Shown one piece after another: positions 27,528-35,245 of a stretch of DNA of 64,000 nt. Each line of letters starts with the position of its first letter. Within the stretch, counting starts at the first letter, position 1. Under the pieces are notes generated by a model. It was given only the letters and a program-made list of their open reading frames with translations, was not told where the DNA came from and made no database searches. Origin of the DNA: Bradyrhizobium sp. 141 (GTDB lineage: Bacteria > Pseudomonadota > Alphaproteobacteria > Rhizobiales > Xanthobacteraceae). The DNA is taken from assembly GCF_023074055.1 (NCBI RefSeq), contig NZ_JADPKR010000013.1, positions 62,001 through 126,000 of the forward strand, written 5' to 3'. The translations under genes and the position numbers were made by a program.

Positions 27528-28556
27528 ATGATGACCAGCTCAGTCCCGAATATGCAGAAGATGTCCCTGCTCTCACGGCGAGAACTGCTCGATATGGCGG
27601 CGGGGATCTCGGCGCTGGCCGCCTGGCCCGGTGGCGTCGCCGCTGATGAATACCCCTCCCGCCCCATCAGGCTGGTCATTCCCTACACGGCCGGCGCCGC
27701 TGGTGATCAGATCGGCCGTCCCTGGGCCGACAGGATCGGCTCGCTGCTGGGGCCGATCTATGTCGAGAATATCGGCGGCGCTGGCGGTGCGATCGGCACC
27801 GCCGCGGTGGCGCAGAGCGCAGCCGACGGCTATTCGCTCCTGCTCGGCAATGGCAGCACCCAGGTGATGATTCCGCTGTCCTCCGCGCAGCCGGCCTACG
27901 ACACGGTACGCGATTTCCGCGCCATCTATCGCCTGATCACCAGCACGCTGGCATTCGCGGTTCATCCTTCCCTGCCGGTCAAGGACCTGCGAGAGCTGGC
28001 AGCTTTTGCGCGGGTCAATCCGGGCAAGCTTTCGTACGGCACGCCGGGCGTTGGGACCGGCAATCATCTCGTCGGCGAGATGTTCAGACAGCAATCGGGC
28101 CTAGCAGGGGATTTCGTCCACGTCCCCTATCGGGGCATGGGGCCCGCGACCAACGACCTTGTCAGCGGCCAGATCTCCTCGGTCATTGCCGTGGTCTCGA
28201 GCCAGATCCTGCAATTGCACCACGCGGGCAAGCTGCGGCTGATCGCCGTGACGAGCGATCGGCGGTTGAGCGGCGCGCCGGAAATTCCGACGGTCATCGA
28301 ATCCGGCATGCCAGGCCTCAGCTATGCCGGCTGGTTTGGCTTGTTCGCTCCAAGGGCGACCCCGGATGTGATCGTGGAGCGGATCGCTACTGCGACCCGT
28401 ACGGCGATGGCCGATCCACAGTTGCAGGAAAACTATCGTTCGCAAGGTCTGGAGCCGGACGCCGATTCAGGTCCTGACAAGTTTCAGCGCCTGGTCGAGG
28501 ACGAGCTGGCCCGCCTGGCACCCATCGTCAAGTCGATCGGGATCAAGCGCGATTGA
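27528..28556 (+). CDS. Tripartite tricarboxylate transporter substrate-binding protein (Bug/TctC family)
   Basis: Periplasmic receptor of 342 residues. A twin-arginine-like signal (LSRRELLDMAAGISALAAWPGG) ends near residue 38, followed by the family opening YPSRPIRLVIPYTAGAAGD. Further typical blocks are GPIYVENIGGAGGAIGTAAVAQSAADGYSLLLGN and SYGTPGVGTGNHLVGEMF. Bug receptors bind carboxylic acids or related compounds for TctA/TctB transporters; many are orphans, as here, and may use transporter genes elsewhere. In-frame ATGs at 27552 and 27561 are alternative starts. It converges with the small gene at 28597. Confidence 0.9.
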   Translation: MMTSSVPNMQKMSLLSRRELLDMAAGISALAAWPGGVAADEYPSRPIRLVIPYTAGAAGDQIGRPWADRIGSLLGPIYVENIGGAGGAIGTAAVAQSAADGYSLLLGNGSTQVMIPLSSAQPAYDTVRDFRAIYRLITSTLAFAVHPSLPVKDLRELAAFARVNPGKLSYGTPGVGTGNHLVGEMFRQQSGLAGDFVHVPYRGMGPATNDLVSGQISSVIAVVSSQILQLHHAGKLRLIAVTSDRRLSGAPEIPTVIESGMPGLSYAGWFGLFAPRATPDVIVERIATATRTAMADPQLQENYRSQGLEPDADSGPDKFQRLVEDELARLAPIVKSIGIKRD

Positions 28557-28596
28557 GATCACGCCGGACTTGCTTGCCGGCGTCATCATGACGGCT

Positions 28597-28896
28597 TTAA
28601 AGCGCTCGTTCGATATGAGCCCGAATCGCGTGTCGCTCGGTATCGATCCAGCCATGCTGGCGGGCCTTGGCCACCATCTCCGCATAGCGCTGATCCCAGC
28701 TTGCATCATCCGGGCGGCCCGTCAGGGTGGGGACCAGATCGATGGAGACGAGCGCATCACGATCGTCGAGAAGCGTGATTCCTTTCCAGGCTTCCGTCGC
28801 GAGCCGGGTGTCGGCATGCAGCACCAGCTTGAACTTGCCGAACTCGGACGGCTCGGTCAGACGGACAATGCCGCCGTCGAAGCATTCGATGATCAC
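28597..28896 (-). CDS. Conserved-looking small protein of unknown function
   Basis: A 99-residue protein beginning at GTG with AGGAG nine bases upstream. It is acidic and soluble, with no signal peptide or membrane segment, and contains a C-terminal helical stretch (DASWDQRYAEMVAKARQHGWIDTERHAIRAHIERAL). I do not recognise the family. It lies 39 bases after the flavin reductase on the same strand, as the third gene of the unit that also encodes an LLM monooxygenase. It may be an accessory or substrate-handling protein of that oxygenase. Confidence 0.65.
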   Translation of the reverse strand: MIIECFDGGIVRLTEPSEFGKFKLVLHADTRLATEAWKGITLLDDRDALVSIDLVPTLTGRPDDASWDQRYAEMVAKARQHGWIDTERHAIRAHIERAL

Positions 28897-28935
28897 AGCG
28901 TTGCTCCTGTTCTGGCATATCGGGGATGATGCCGG

Positions 28936-29451
28936 CTACGCCTGCGGCAAGGCGCGCAGCTCGCCTTGAAAATTCACGAGGGGATCGCCGTTTCCGCCGT
29001 GCGTCGCCACGATCCTGCCGATGAAGAGACCGTGCGTGCCGACCAATTGGTGATGATGCAGCACGCACTCCAAACCGCCGAGCGCCGGTTCGAGCAGCGG
29101 CACATCGAGGACGCCTTGCTGCCATGGGGCCGTTGCGAAGCGGTCGATGCCCTTGGCGCCGCCGGCGAAGCGCAGCGCCAAATCCTCCTGACCTCTGCTA
29201 AGCAGACTGACTCCGAAGCGGCCGTTGGCGAGAACTGCGGCGTGCGTTTCGGAGCTCGAGTTGACGCCGACGAGCAGGCAGGGCGGATCCATGCACAGCG
29301 AGGTGACGGAGCTGACCGTCAGCCCGCGCCGCGTGCTCTCCGTTCCCGTCGCCACGATTGCCACGCCGCTCGCGAGGTTGCGCATCGCCAAGCGGAATTC
29401 GGCGGCTTCGACAGAGCGGAAATCGGTCATTTGAGCGATTTGGCATCCCAT
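28936..29451 (-). CDS. Flavin reductase family protein
   Basis: FMN-binding split-barrel protein of 171 residues. AEFRLAMRNLASGVAIVATGT and RRGLTVSSVTSLCMDPPCLLVGVNSSSETHAAVLANGRFGVSLLS are the flavin-binding signature of the HpaC/DIM6 type, and GTHGLFIGRIVA lies near the C-terminus. The ATG at 29451 has GGAGG seven bases upstream. It supplies reduced flavin, using NAD(P)H, to a partner monooxygenase; the LLM-type enzyme 31 bases upstream in the same transcript is the evident partner. Confidence 0.9.
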   Translation of the reverse strand: MGCQIAQMTDFRSVEAAEFRLAMRNLASGVAIVATGTESTRRGLTVSSVTSLCMDPPCLLVGVNSSSETHAAVLANGRFGVSLLSRGQEDLALRFAGGAKGIDRFATAPWQQGVLDVPLLEPALGGLECVLHHHQLVGTHGLFIGRIVATHGGNGDPLVNFQGELRALPQA

Positions 29452-29482
29452 GGCGTACCTCCGAGCTTGCGCTGGTGCTGGG

Positions 29483-30574
29483 CTATGCCGAGACCGTCTC
29501 GCTCGCGGTCCTGCCGCGCCCGGTGCGGCTGGATTTCAGCTCCTTCCGGATCGCGGGGATGATCCTGCTGCCCCACAATTCGATCTGGCGCAGCATCGTG
29601 CGCTGATCGAAATCGCCAAGCTGGGTCTGGAGCGCGATGTGGGTCGGCCTCAGGATGTCGATCTCTTCCAGCATGCGGTCGATCACCTGGTTGACGCTGC
29701 CGACCGGCAGGTTGCTCCGCATCGTCTCCAGGCTCATGTCGTTGGGGCCGGCTTCTTCCTTGATCAGATAGCCGTCATCGCTCTGGGCGCGCCGGAATTT
29801 CAGGCTTTCGGAAAGGCGCCGCTGGAAGCGCGCATTGTCGAGGTAGGAGGTGATCTCGCTGTCATTGTCGCTGGCATAGGCGCAGCGCAGGAAGCCGAAA
29901 TGCGTGTCGTCGATGGAGCGGCCTTCCTTGGCCGCGATCCCTTCGAGGCGTTCGCGCAGAGCCTTGATCGCATCAAGGCCATTCAGCAGCGCGGTGACGA
30001 ACAGATTGTGGTTGTCGCGAACGGCGCGGCCGAGCGTTTCGGCATGGCCGGAGGTGACCCAGATCGGCGGCATCGGCGTCTGCACCGTGCGCACGGCGAT
30101 CGCGGTCGGCGGCATCTTCAGGTGCTCGCCCGAATAGGAGAAGATACGCTCCCGCATGCCGGCCTGGAGCACGTCGTAGAATTCGGCGAACAGCGCATGC
30201 GAATGGTCGAGGTCGACGCCGAAGCGGTCGAACTCGAATTTCTGGTAGCCCGAGCCGATGCCGAGATCGAGGCGACCGTTAGAGACCGTGTCGGCAAAAC
30301 CGATCTCGCCGAGCAGCCGCGCCGGATTGTACAGCGGCAGCACGCAGACGGCTGAGCCGAGGCGGATGCGCTTGGTCAGGCCGGCGCAGTGGGCGATCAT
30401 CATCAACGGCGAGGGACAAAGGCTGTAATTGTTGAAATGGTGCTCGGCATACCAGGCCGTATCGAAGCCGGCCTGCTCGGCCGTGACCGTCTGCTCGACG
30501 GCGTTGTTGATGACCTGCTGCGAGCTCTGATGATAGCCGCGCTGCTGCGCCAGAATGAATACGCCGAATTCCAT
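29483..30574 (-). CDS. LLM-class flavin-dependent oxidoreductase (bacterial luciferase-like monooxygenase)
   Basis: TIM-barrel flavin monooxygenase of 363 residues. MEFGVFILAQQRGYHQSSQQVINNAVEQTVTAEQAGFDTAWYAEHHFNNYSLCPSPLMMIAH is the classical luciferase-like N-terminus, and later RIRLGSAVCVLPLYNPARLLGEIGFADTVSNGRLDLGIGSGYQKFEF. The ATG at 30574 has AAGGAAG seven bases upstream. It would use FMNH2 from the neighbouring reductase and oxygen to oxidise or cleave an unknown substrate. It is divergent from a LysR gene (123-base spacer), the probable regulator. Confidence 0.9.
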   Translation of the reverse strand: MEFGVFILAQQRGYHQSSQQVINNAVEQTVTAEQAGFDTAWYAEHHFNNYSLCPSPLMMIAHCAGLTKRIRLGSAVCVLPLYNPARLLGEIGFADTVSNGRLDLGIGSGYQKFEFDRFGVDLDHSHALFAEFYDVLQAGMRERIFSYSGEHLKMPPTAIAVRTVQTPMPPIWVTSGHAETLGRAVRDNHNLFVTALLNGLDAIKALRERLEGIAAKEGRSIDDTHFGFLRCAYASDNDSEITSYLDNARFQRRLSESLKFRRAQSDDGYLIKEEAGPNDMSLETMRSNLPVGSVNQVIDRMLEEIDILRPTHIALQTQLGDFDQRTMLRQIELWGSRIIPAIRKELKSSRTGRGRTASETVSA

Positions 30575-30697
30575 CGGTTGCTTCCTTCCCATTGAGTCGG
30601 TCGCTCTTGCGACGCGTTCTCATGAAGTTATGGCCTTGAGCTTTTTCGAACAATTGACGTAATCTGAGCATGTCCTTTGCAGAATCTGAAAAGATCG

Positions 30698-31612
30698 ATG
30701 AACCGCCTTCAGGCCATGGAATTGTTCGTCAGCGCTGTCCGTGAGGGCAGCTTTTCGGCCGCCGGGCGCCGCGTCGGGCTGTCGCCGGCGTCGGTGCGCT
30801 ATATCGGCGAACTCGAGGCCCAGCTCGGCGTGCAGCTTTTGAACCGCAGCACGCGCCATCTCGGGTTGACCGACGCGGGCAAGATCTTCTTCCAGCGCAC
30901 CGAGCAGGTGCTGCACGGCATCGAGGACGCCGAAGCCGCGGCGCTCTCGCTCCAGACCGCGCCGCGCGGAACGCTGCGGGTGCATTCGCGGACGCTGTTC
31001 GGCATCAAGGTGCTCTCGCCGCTGATCCCTGGATTCCAGAAGCTCTATCCGGAGCTGAAGGTGGAGTTGCGCCTGTCCGAGCGGCACGCCCTGCTTCGGG
31101 AGGACGAATTCGACGTCGATTTCCAGATCCAGGCGCCGAAGGATCCCGGCCTCATGCAGCGAAGGCTCCTGAGGAGCGAGCGGATCCTCGTGGCTTCGCC
31201 GGACTACGTTGCGCGCATGCCGAAACTGCGCGAGCCGGAGGACATTACCCGCCACAAATGCCTGACCTACTGGATGGGTCCCGACGACGTGGTCTGGAAG
31301 TTCATGCGCAGGAACAGGCTGCGAGAGATCGTCGTGCCTTCGTCCTTCAGCAGCAACAACGGCGTGGTGCTGTGCGATCTCGCCGTCACCGGGCACGGCA
31401 TCGCGCTGCTCGACGACTACACCGTGGCGGAGGAGTTGAAGAGCAGGCGCCTCATACGTCTGCTGCCGGGCTTCCGGGTGACGAATTCCAGCTTCGACGA
31501 AGGGATCTATGCGGCGTTTCTCCAGAGCGCTTATCTGCCGGAGAAGATCAGGGTCTTCGTGGACTACATGGCGGAGAACGTGCCGAAGCAGATCAAGAGA
31601 TCGGCGCAGTAG
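30698..31612 (+). CDS. LysR-family transcriptional regulator
   Basis: LysR protein of 304 residues with an N-terminal helix-turn-helix (MNRLQAMELFVSAVREGSFSAAGRRVGLSPASVRYIGELEAQLG) and an effector domain starting near residue 90 (GTLRVHSRTLFGIKVLSPLIPGFQKLYP). The recognition helix reads SPASVRYI rather than the common SQPAVS, as in the DsdC/CrgA-like branch. It faces away from the LLM monooxygenase operon and likely controls it. It converges with the SMP-30 gene, 12 bases between stops. The effector is unknown. Confidence 0.9.
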   Translation: MNRLQAMELFVSAVREGSFSAAGRRVGLSPASVRYIGELEAQLGVQLLNRSTRHLGLTDAGKIFFQRTEQVLHGIEDAEAAALSLQTAPRGTLRVHSRTLFGIKVLSPLIPGFQKLYPELKVELRLSERHALLREDEFDVDFQIQAPKDPGLMQRRLLRSERILVASPDYVARMPKLREPEDITRHKCLTYWMGPDDVVWKFMRRNRLREIVVPSSFSSNNGVVLCDLAVTGHGIALLDDYTVAEELKSRRLIRLLPGFRVTNSSFDEGIYAAFLQSAYLPEKIRVFVDYMAENVPKQIKRSAQ

Positions 31613-31624
31613 CGAAGAGACCCG

Positions 31625-32509
31625 TCAGCCGGGGCCAAACCTGTGCGCCGGCAGTCCGCGAACGCCGAGGCCTTCGATCGCGAACAGGCCGCCGGCATCG
31701 GGATGATCGTCCCTGAGAGCGTGGCTGCGCGAGATCGATGTCATGAAGAGTATATCGAGACCGGGCCCTCCGAACGTCACACTGGTCGGATGACCGATCG
31801 GCATGTCGATGATGCGCGCGATCGTCCCATCAGGTGCAAACCGCGCGATCTTGCCGATGCGTACGAGGACGGACCAAACATATCCTTCCGAATCGATCGT
31901 CGCGCCGTCGCAACCGGATTGCTGCGCCTCCGTGTCGACGAAGACGCGCTTGTTCTCGAGGGGGCCGTCGCGCTTGTAATCATAGGCCCAGATGATCCGC
32001 CTCGCGCTGTCCGCGAGATAAAACGTCCGGCCGTCAGGGCTGAAGCACGGTCCGTTGCTCACGGCGAGGTCCGTCTCCAGCAGTTCCAGCGCGCCCGTAG
32101 GGTCCAGACGATAGAGCCCGCCGAGTGCCGTTTCATTCGGGGCGCGGTCGCCGTGCATCGTGCCAGCGAGGAAGCATCCGTAGGGATCGGCCTTGCCGTC
32201 GTTCAGCCGCACCTTCGGGTGGTCCAGCCCGATCGACGGGCCTTCCGTCAGTGCGCGCAGGCCGAAATCGTAGTGCGCAAATCGGTTGCGCAGGGCGACA
32301 ATCGCGCCGCCATCGTCTCGCAAGGCGATCGAACCGATCGGCGCGGGGACGCTGAACTGCTCGATGGCACCCGTGACGGGATCAAGCCCGCGGATCAATC
32401 CGGCCAGCGCGTCGATCCAATAGAGGCGCTGCCCGCGCTCGTCCCACACCGGGCTCTCGCCGAGCTGGTCCTTTGTCGCGCCGACGCGCGTGATCCGGGC
32501 CGCGCTCAT
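31625..32509 (-). CDS. SMP-30/gluconolactonase/LRE family protein
   Basis: Six-bladed beta-propeller lactonase of 294 residues. Metal-binding residues are visible in family order: Glu in LGESPVWD (about residue 18), Asn in VSNGPCFSPDG (about 150) and Asp in GCDGATIDSEG (about 200), with VRLNDGKADPYGCFLAGTMH between. The family hydrolyses sugar lactones and other lactones. It is divergent from the TetR gene, and a TetR-like palindrome sits in the spacer, so it probably belongs to the same regulon as the acyl-CoA genes. A lactone intermediate in that pathway is a reasonable inference. Confidence 0.88.
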   Translation of the reverse strand: MSAARITRVGATKDQLGESPVWDERGQRLYWIDALAGLIRGLDPVTGAIEQFSVPAPIGSIALRDDGGAIVALRNRFAHYDFGLRALTEGPSIGLDHPKVRLNDGKADPYGCFLAGTMHGDRAPNETALGGLYRLDPTGALELLETDLAVSNGPCFSPDGRTFYLADSARRIIWAYDYKRDGPLENKRVFVDTEAQQSGCDGATIDSEGYVWSVLVRIGKIARFAPDGTIARIIDMPIGHPTSVTFGGPGLDILFMTSISRSHALRDDHPDAGGLFAIEGLGVRGLPAHRFGPG

Positions 32510-32537
32510 GGCTGCTCGCAAGGCAATCGCCGGGCTT

Positions 32538-32549
32538 GACCGATCGGTC
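32538..32549. promoter_or_regulatory. TetR-type palindrome (copy 1)
   Basis: GACCGATCGGTC is a perfect 12-bp palindrome, 28 bases upstream of the SMP-30 start and 68 upstream of the TetR start. The same core recurs at 34347 and 34421. It is extended on the right by GGTG. The position fits autoregulation of the TetR gene and control of the lactonase. Confidence 0.7.
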
Positions 32550-32617
32550 GGTGAAAAACTAGTTTCATTCTAAAGGCTCTCTGTTGCCGCCAGGCTGACG
32601 AATGGATTGCGGACCTC

Positions 32618-33292
32618 ATGACTGAACTGTCGACGATGAAGGATGGCGTTGCGAACCAGGCCGAGGCCTCGGACCGCGTGCTTCAGATCCTCGCCGAGGC
32701 CGGACGGCTGTTCGCCAGCAAGGGATTCGAGGGAACCTCGATGCGCGACATCGCGCTCGCCTGCGGCATCTCCAAGTCGCTGCTCTATCATCATTTCTCC
32801 AACAAGGACGAGATCTACGCGCGCGTCGCGGTCGGCTCGACGCTCGAACTCTATCTGTTCGTGCGCGATCGCATTCCCGACGGGCCGCCGTCGCAGAAGA
32901 TCCGCGCCTTCATGGTCGCCACGGCGGAATATTTCCGCCGCTACCGCTGGGCCTGGATCGCCTCCACGACCGCCTTCTGGAACGATCCCGACCGTCAAAG
33001 GCACAAGGAACGGTTGACGCGCCGCGACCGTTTCGAGAATTTTCTGCGTGGCCTGATCCAGGAGGCCATCGATGCCGGCGAGATCCGCAAGGTCGACGTT
33101 CCCATGACCGGTCGGCTGATCCTGTCCTCGCTCAACTGGATGCATCGCTGGTACAATCCCAACAAATCCGCAACGCCCGAGCAGATCGCGGAGATATTCT
33201 TCGACATGATCTTCAACGGCCTGCGTAGCGGCGACCTTGTCGAGCTTCCCGGCGCGGAGCCGCCCAAGGCCGGCCGGCGCAAGTCGCGCTGA
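32618..33292 (+). CDS. TetR/AcrR-family transcriptional regulator
   Basis: TetR-type repressor of 224 residues. The N-terminal helix-turn-helix is RVLQILAEAGRLFASKGFEGTSMRDIALACGISKSLLYHHFSNKDEIYARV, followed by an all-helical ligand-binding domain with a TetR_C-like segment (LSSLNWMHRWYNPNKSATPEQIAEIFFDMIFNGL) of the type seen in fatty-acid/acyl-CoA-responsive members such as KstR2 or FadR-like TetRs. Identical palindromes lie upstream of this gene and between the TTT receptor and the enoyl-CoA hydratase operon. An acyl-CoA made by the encoded pathway is the probable inducer. Confidence 0.92.
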   Translation: MTELSTMKDGVANQAEASDRVLQILAEAGRLFASKGFEGTSMRDIALACGISKSLLYHHFSNKDEIYARVAVGSTLELYLFVRDRIPDGPPSQKIRAFMVATAEYFRRYRWAWIASTTAFWNDPDRQRHKERLTRRDRFENFLRGLIQEAIDAGEIRKVDVPMTGRLILSSLNWMHRWYNPNKSATPEQIAEIFFDMIFNGLRSGDLVELPGAEPPKAGRRKSR

Positions 33293-33313
33293 CCGGCGGG
33301 CGGCAGCCGCGCC

Positions 33314-34294
33314 TCATTCCAGAACGATGTTTTGAGCCTTGATCACCGGCCCCCAGAGCGCGGCGTCCTTGGTCAATTGGGCATCGAGCCGCTCCGGTCC
33401 GCCGGTATCGGCCATCAGGCCGTCGGTCTCCAGCTGCTTTGCGATCTCGGGCTTCTGCATCGCGGCGTTGGCCGCTGCGTTCAGCCGCGCGATGACGTCG
33501 CGCGGCGTGCCCGCAGGCGCGTGCAGCGCGGTCCAGAACGAAGCCGTCAGCTCCGGATAGCCGGATTCGGCCAGCGTCGGGATGTCGGGGAAACTCGCCA
33601 TGCGCTTGTCCGAGGAGACCGCGAGAATGCGAAGCTGGCCGCCGCGCGCGTGCTCGATGACGGCGGCGGGCGTCGCAAAGTTGAGATCGCATTCTCCCGA
33701 CAGCGTTTCCATGATCGAGGCCGGATTGTTGCGATAGGCGACCTCGGTGACGGCAAATCCCATCGACTTGCCCATCATGATGCCGAACAGATGCGTGACG
33801 CTGCCCGGGCCGAGCGTGGCGTAGAACAGCGGCTTGTCGCGGCCCTTGGCGTAGGTGACGAAGCTCCTCACGTCGGCGGCGGGCGTCTTCGCATTCATGG
33901 TCAGCGACAGCGGTCCGTTGCAGAGCATGGCGACGGAGGCGAAGTCCTCCAGCTTGTAGGGCAGGGCCTTGCTCAACAGGACGTTCAGCGAGATCGGGCC
34001 GGTGCCGCCCGCAAGCAGGACCGACCCGTCCTTCGGCGCGCGCGCCACGTATTGCGATCCGACGATGCCGTTGGCGCCGGGCTTGTTGTCGACCAGGACC
34101 GGCTGGTCCAGGGTTTCCGCCATCGCCTTCGCGATCGAGCGCATCAGGCTGTCGATCGAGCCGCCCGGCGCATAGGGCACGATGATGAAGACTGTCTGCG
34201 ATGAGCGTGCGCTCACGATGGCAGGCGCGCCAAGCGGGGCGGCGAGGGCGCCGGCGATCAGGGTTGTCGCCTGGCGTCGGCTGATCCTGAGCAT
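33314..34294 (-). CDS. Tripartite tricarboxylate transporter substrate-binding protein (Bug/TctC family)
   Basis: Periplasmic receptor of 326 residues. A twin-arginine-like signal (ISRRQATTLIAGALAAPLG) ends near residue 32 and the mature part has FIIVPYAPGGSIDSLMRSIAKAMAE, VDNKPGANGIVGSQYVARAPKDGSVLLAGG and FPDIPTLAESGYPELTASFWTALHAPAGTP. The ATG at 34294 has GGAGGAA just upstream. It faces away from the enoyl-CoA hydratase operon, which encodes TctB and TctA at its far end. Together they would form a complete TTT importer for the acid that the operon degrades. Confidence 0.92.
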   Translation of the reverse strand: MLRISRRQATTLIAGALAAPLGAPAIVSARSSQTVFIIVPYAPGGSIDSLMRSIAKAMAETLDQPVLVDNKPGANGIVGSQYVARAPKDGSVLLAGGTGPISLNVLLSKALPYKLEDFASVAMLCNGPLSLTMNAKTPAADVRSFVTYAKGRDKPLFYATLGPGSVTHLFGIMMGKSMGFAVTEVAYRNNPASIMETLSGECDLNFATPAAVIEHARGGQLRILAVSSDKRMASFPDIPTLAESGYPELTASFWTALHAPAGTPRDVIARLNAAANAAMQKPEIAKQLETDGLMADTGGPERLDAQLTKDAALWGPVIKAQNIVLE

Positions 34295-34346
34295 GCGAGT
34301 TCCTCCTCTCACTATCGTTCTTTGGTTTCCGTGAAATCTATCGGCT

Positions 34347-34358
34347 GACCGATCGGTC
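34347..34358. promoter_or_regulatory. TetR-type palindrome (copy 2)
   Basis: GACCGATCGGTC again, here inside TGACCGATCGGTCGGTCA, so the right side carries an extra overlapping GGTCA half-site. It lies 53 bases upstream of the TTT receptor start and is best placed to control that gene. Confidence 0.7.
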
Positions 34359-34420
34359 GGTCAATAGGGAGTTGGCTGTATATTGCAAGCTACCGCTGAT
34401 GATGTTATCAGCACAGAAAG

Positions 34421-34436
34421 CTGACCGATCGGTCAG
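34421..34436. promoter_or_regulatory. TetR-type palindrome (copy 3, 16 bp perfect)
   Basis: CTGACCGATCGGTCAG is a perfect 16-bp palindrome ending 37 bases before the enoyl-CoA hydratase start. Its centre is 76 bases from that of copy 2, about seven helical turns, so one repressor could cover both divergent promoters. Confidence 0.75.
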
Positions 34437-34473
34437 GAGCAATAAAGACGAACAGAAATCCAGGAGGAAGCCA

Positions 34474-35244
34474 ATGTCAGCAGATATCGTCACTCTCGAA
34501 GTATCGGATCACATCGCGCTGGTGACGCTGAACCGTCCTCCCGTGAACGCGCTCGACCGTGCCATGCGCGACCGCATCGTGGCCGTGTTCGACGAGATTT
34601 CCGAGCGGAGCGACGTCAGGGTCGCGATCCTCACCGGCGCCGGAAAGGTGTTTTGCAGCGGCGCGGATCTGAAGGATCGTCCAGATCCGACCAAGATCGG
34701 CGCGTTTCACAGTCACAACCGGATCACGCGCGAGACCGGCAATTGCATCCGCGAGTGCTCGAAGCCGGTCATTGCCGCGATCAACGGGGTTGCGCTGGGC
34801 GCGGGGGTCGGCCTGATGGCCTCGTGCGATATCTTCTACGCCTGCGAGGACGCCGTGTTCGGCATGCCCGAGATCAATGTCGGGCTCGCCGGTGGTGCGG
34901 CCATGCTGAATACGTTGTTCGGCCGCTCCCTGATGCGCCGCATGTTCTTCACCGGCTATCGCGTGCCGGCCGCCGAGCTCTACCGCCTCGGCATCATCGA
35001 GGCCTGCACGACCAAGGAAAATCTGATTCCCGAAGCGATGAAGATCGCCGCGGAAATCGCCTCGAAGAGCCCGATCGCGATGGAATACGCCAAGAACGCG
35101 GCGAACATGGTCGAGCTGATGCCGCCGCGCGATGCCTACCGCTTCGAGCAGAACATCACCATGGCATTGTCCAAGACCGAGGACGCCAAGGAGGCGCGGA
35201 TGGCGTTCCTGGAGAAGCGCGCGCCGGTGTTCAAGGGGCGCTGA
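34474..35244 (+). CDS. Enoyl-CoA hydratase/isomerase family protein
   Basis: Crotonase-fold protein of 256 residues. VALVTLNRPPVNAL-type opening, oxyanion-hole blocks AILTGAGKVFCSGADLKD (about residue 55-70) and KPVIAAINGVALGAGVGLMASCDIFYACEDAVFGMPEINVGLAG (about 95-140). The second catalytic Glu positions of enoyl-CoA hydratases are represented by the Glu in MPEINVGL. AGGAGG lies before the ATG at 34474. It hydrates or isomerises an unsaturated acyl-CoA, or could open a ring. It is the first gene of a ten-gene operon with TetR operator sites just upstream. Confidence 0.92.
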   Translation: MSADIVTLEVSDHIALVTLNRPPVNALDRAMRDRIVAVFDEISERSDVRVAILTGAGKVFCSGADLKDRPDPTKIGAFHSHNRITRETGNCIRECSKPVIAAINGVALGAGVGLMASCDIFYACEDAVFGMPEINVGLAGGAAMLNTLFGRSLMRRMFFTGYRVPAAELYRLGIIEACTTKENLIPEAMKIAAEIASKSPIAMEYAKNAANMVELMPPRDAYRFEQNITMALSKTEDAKEARMAFLEKRAPVFKGR

Positions 35245-35245
35245 G

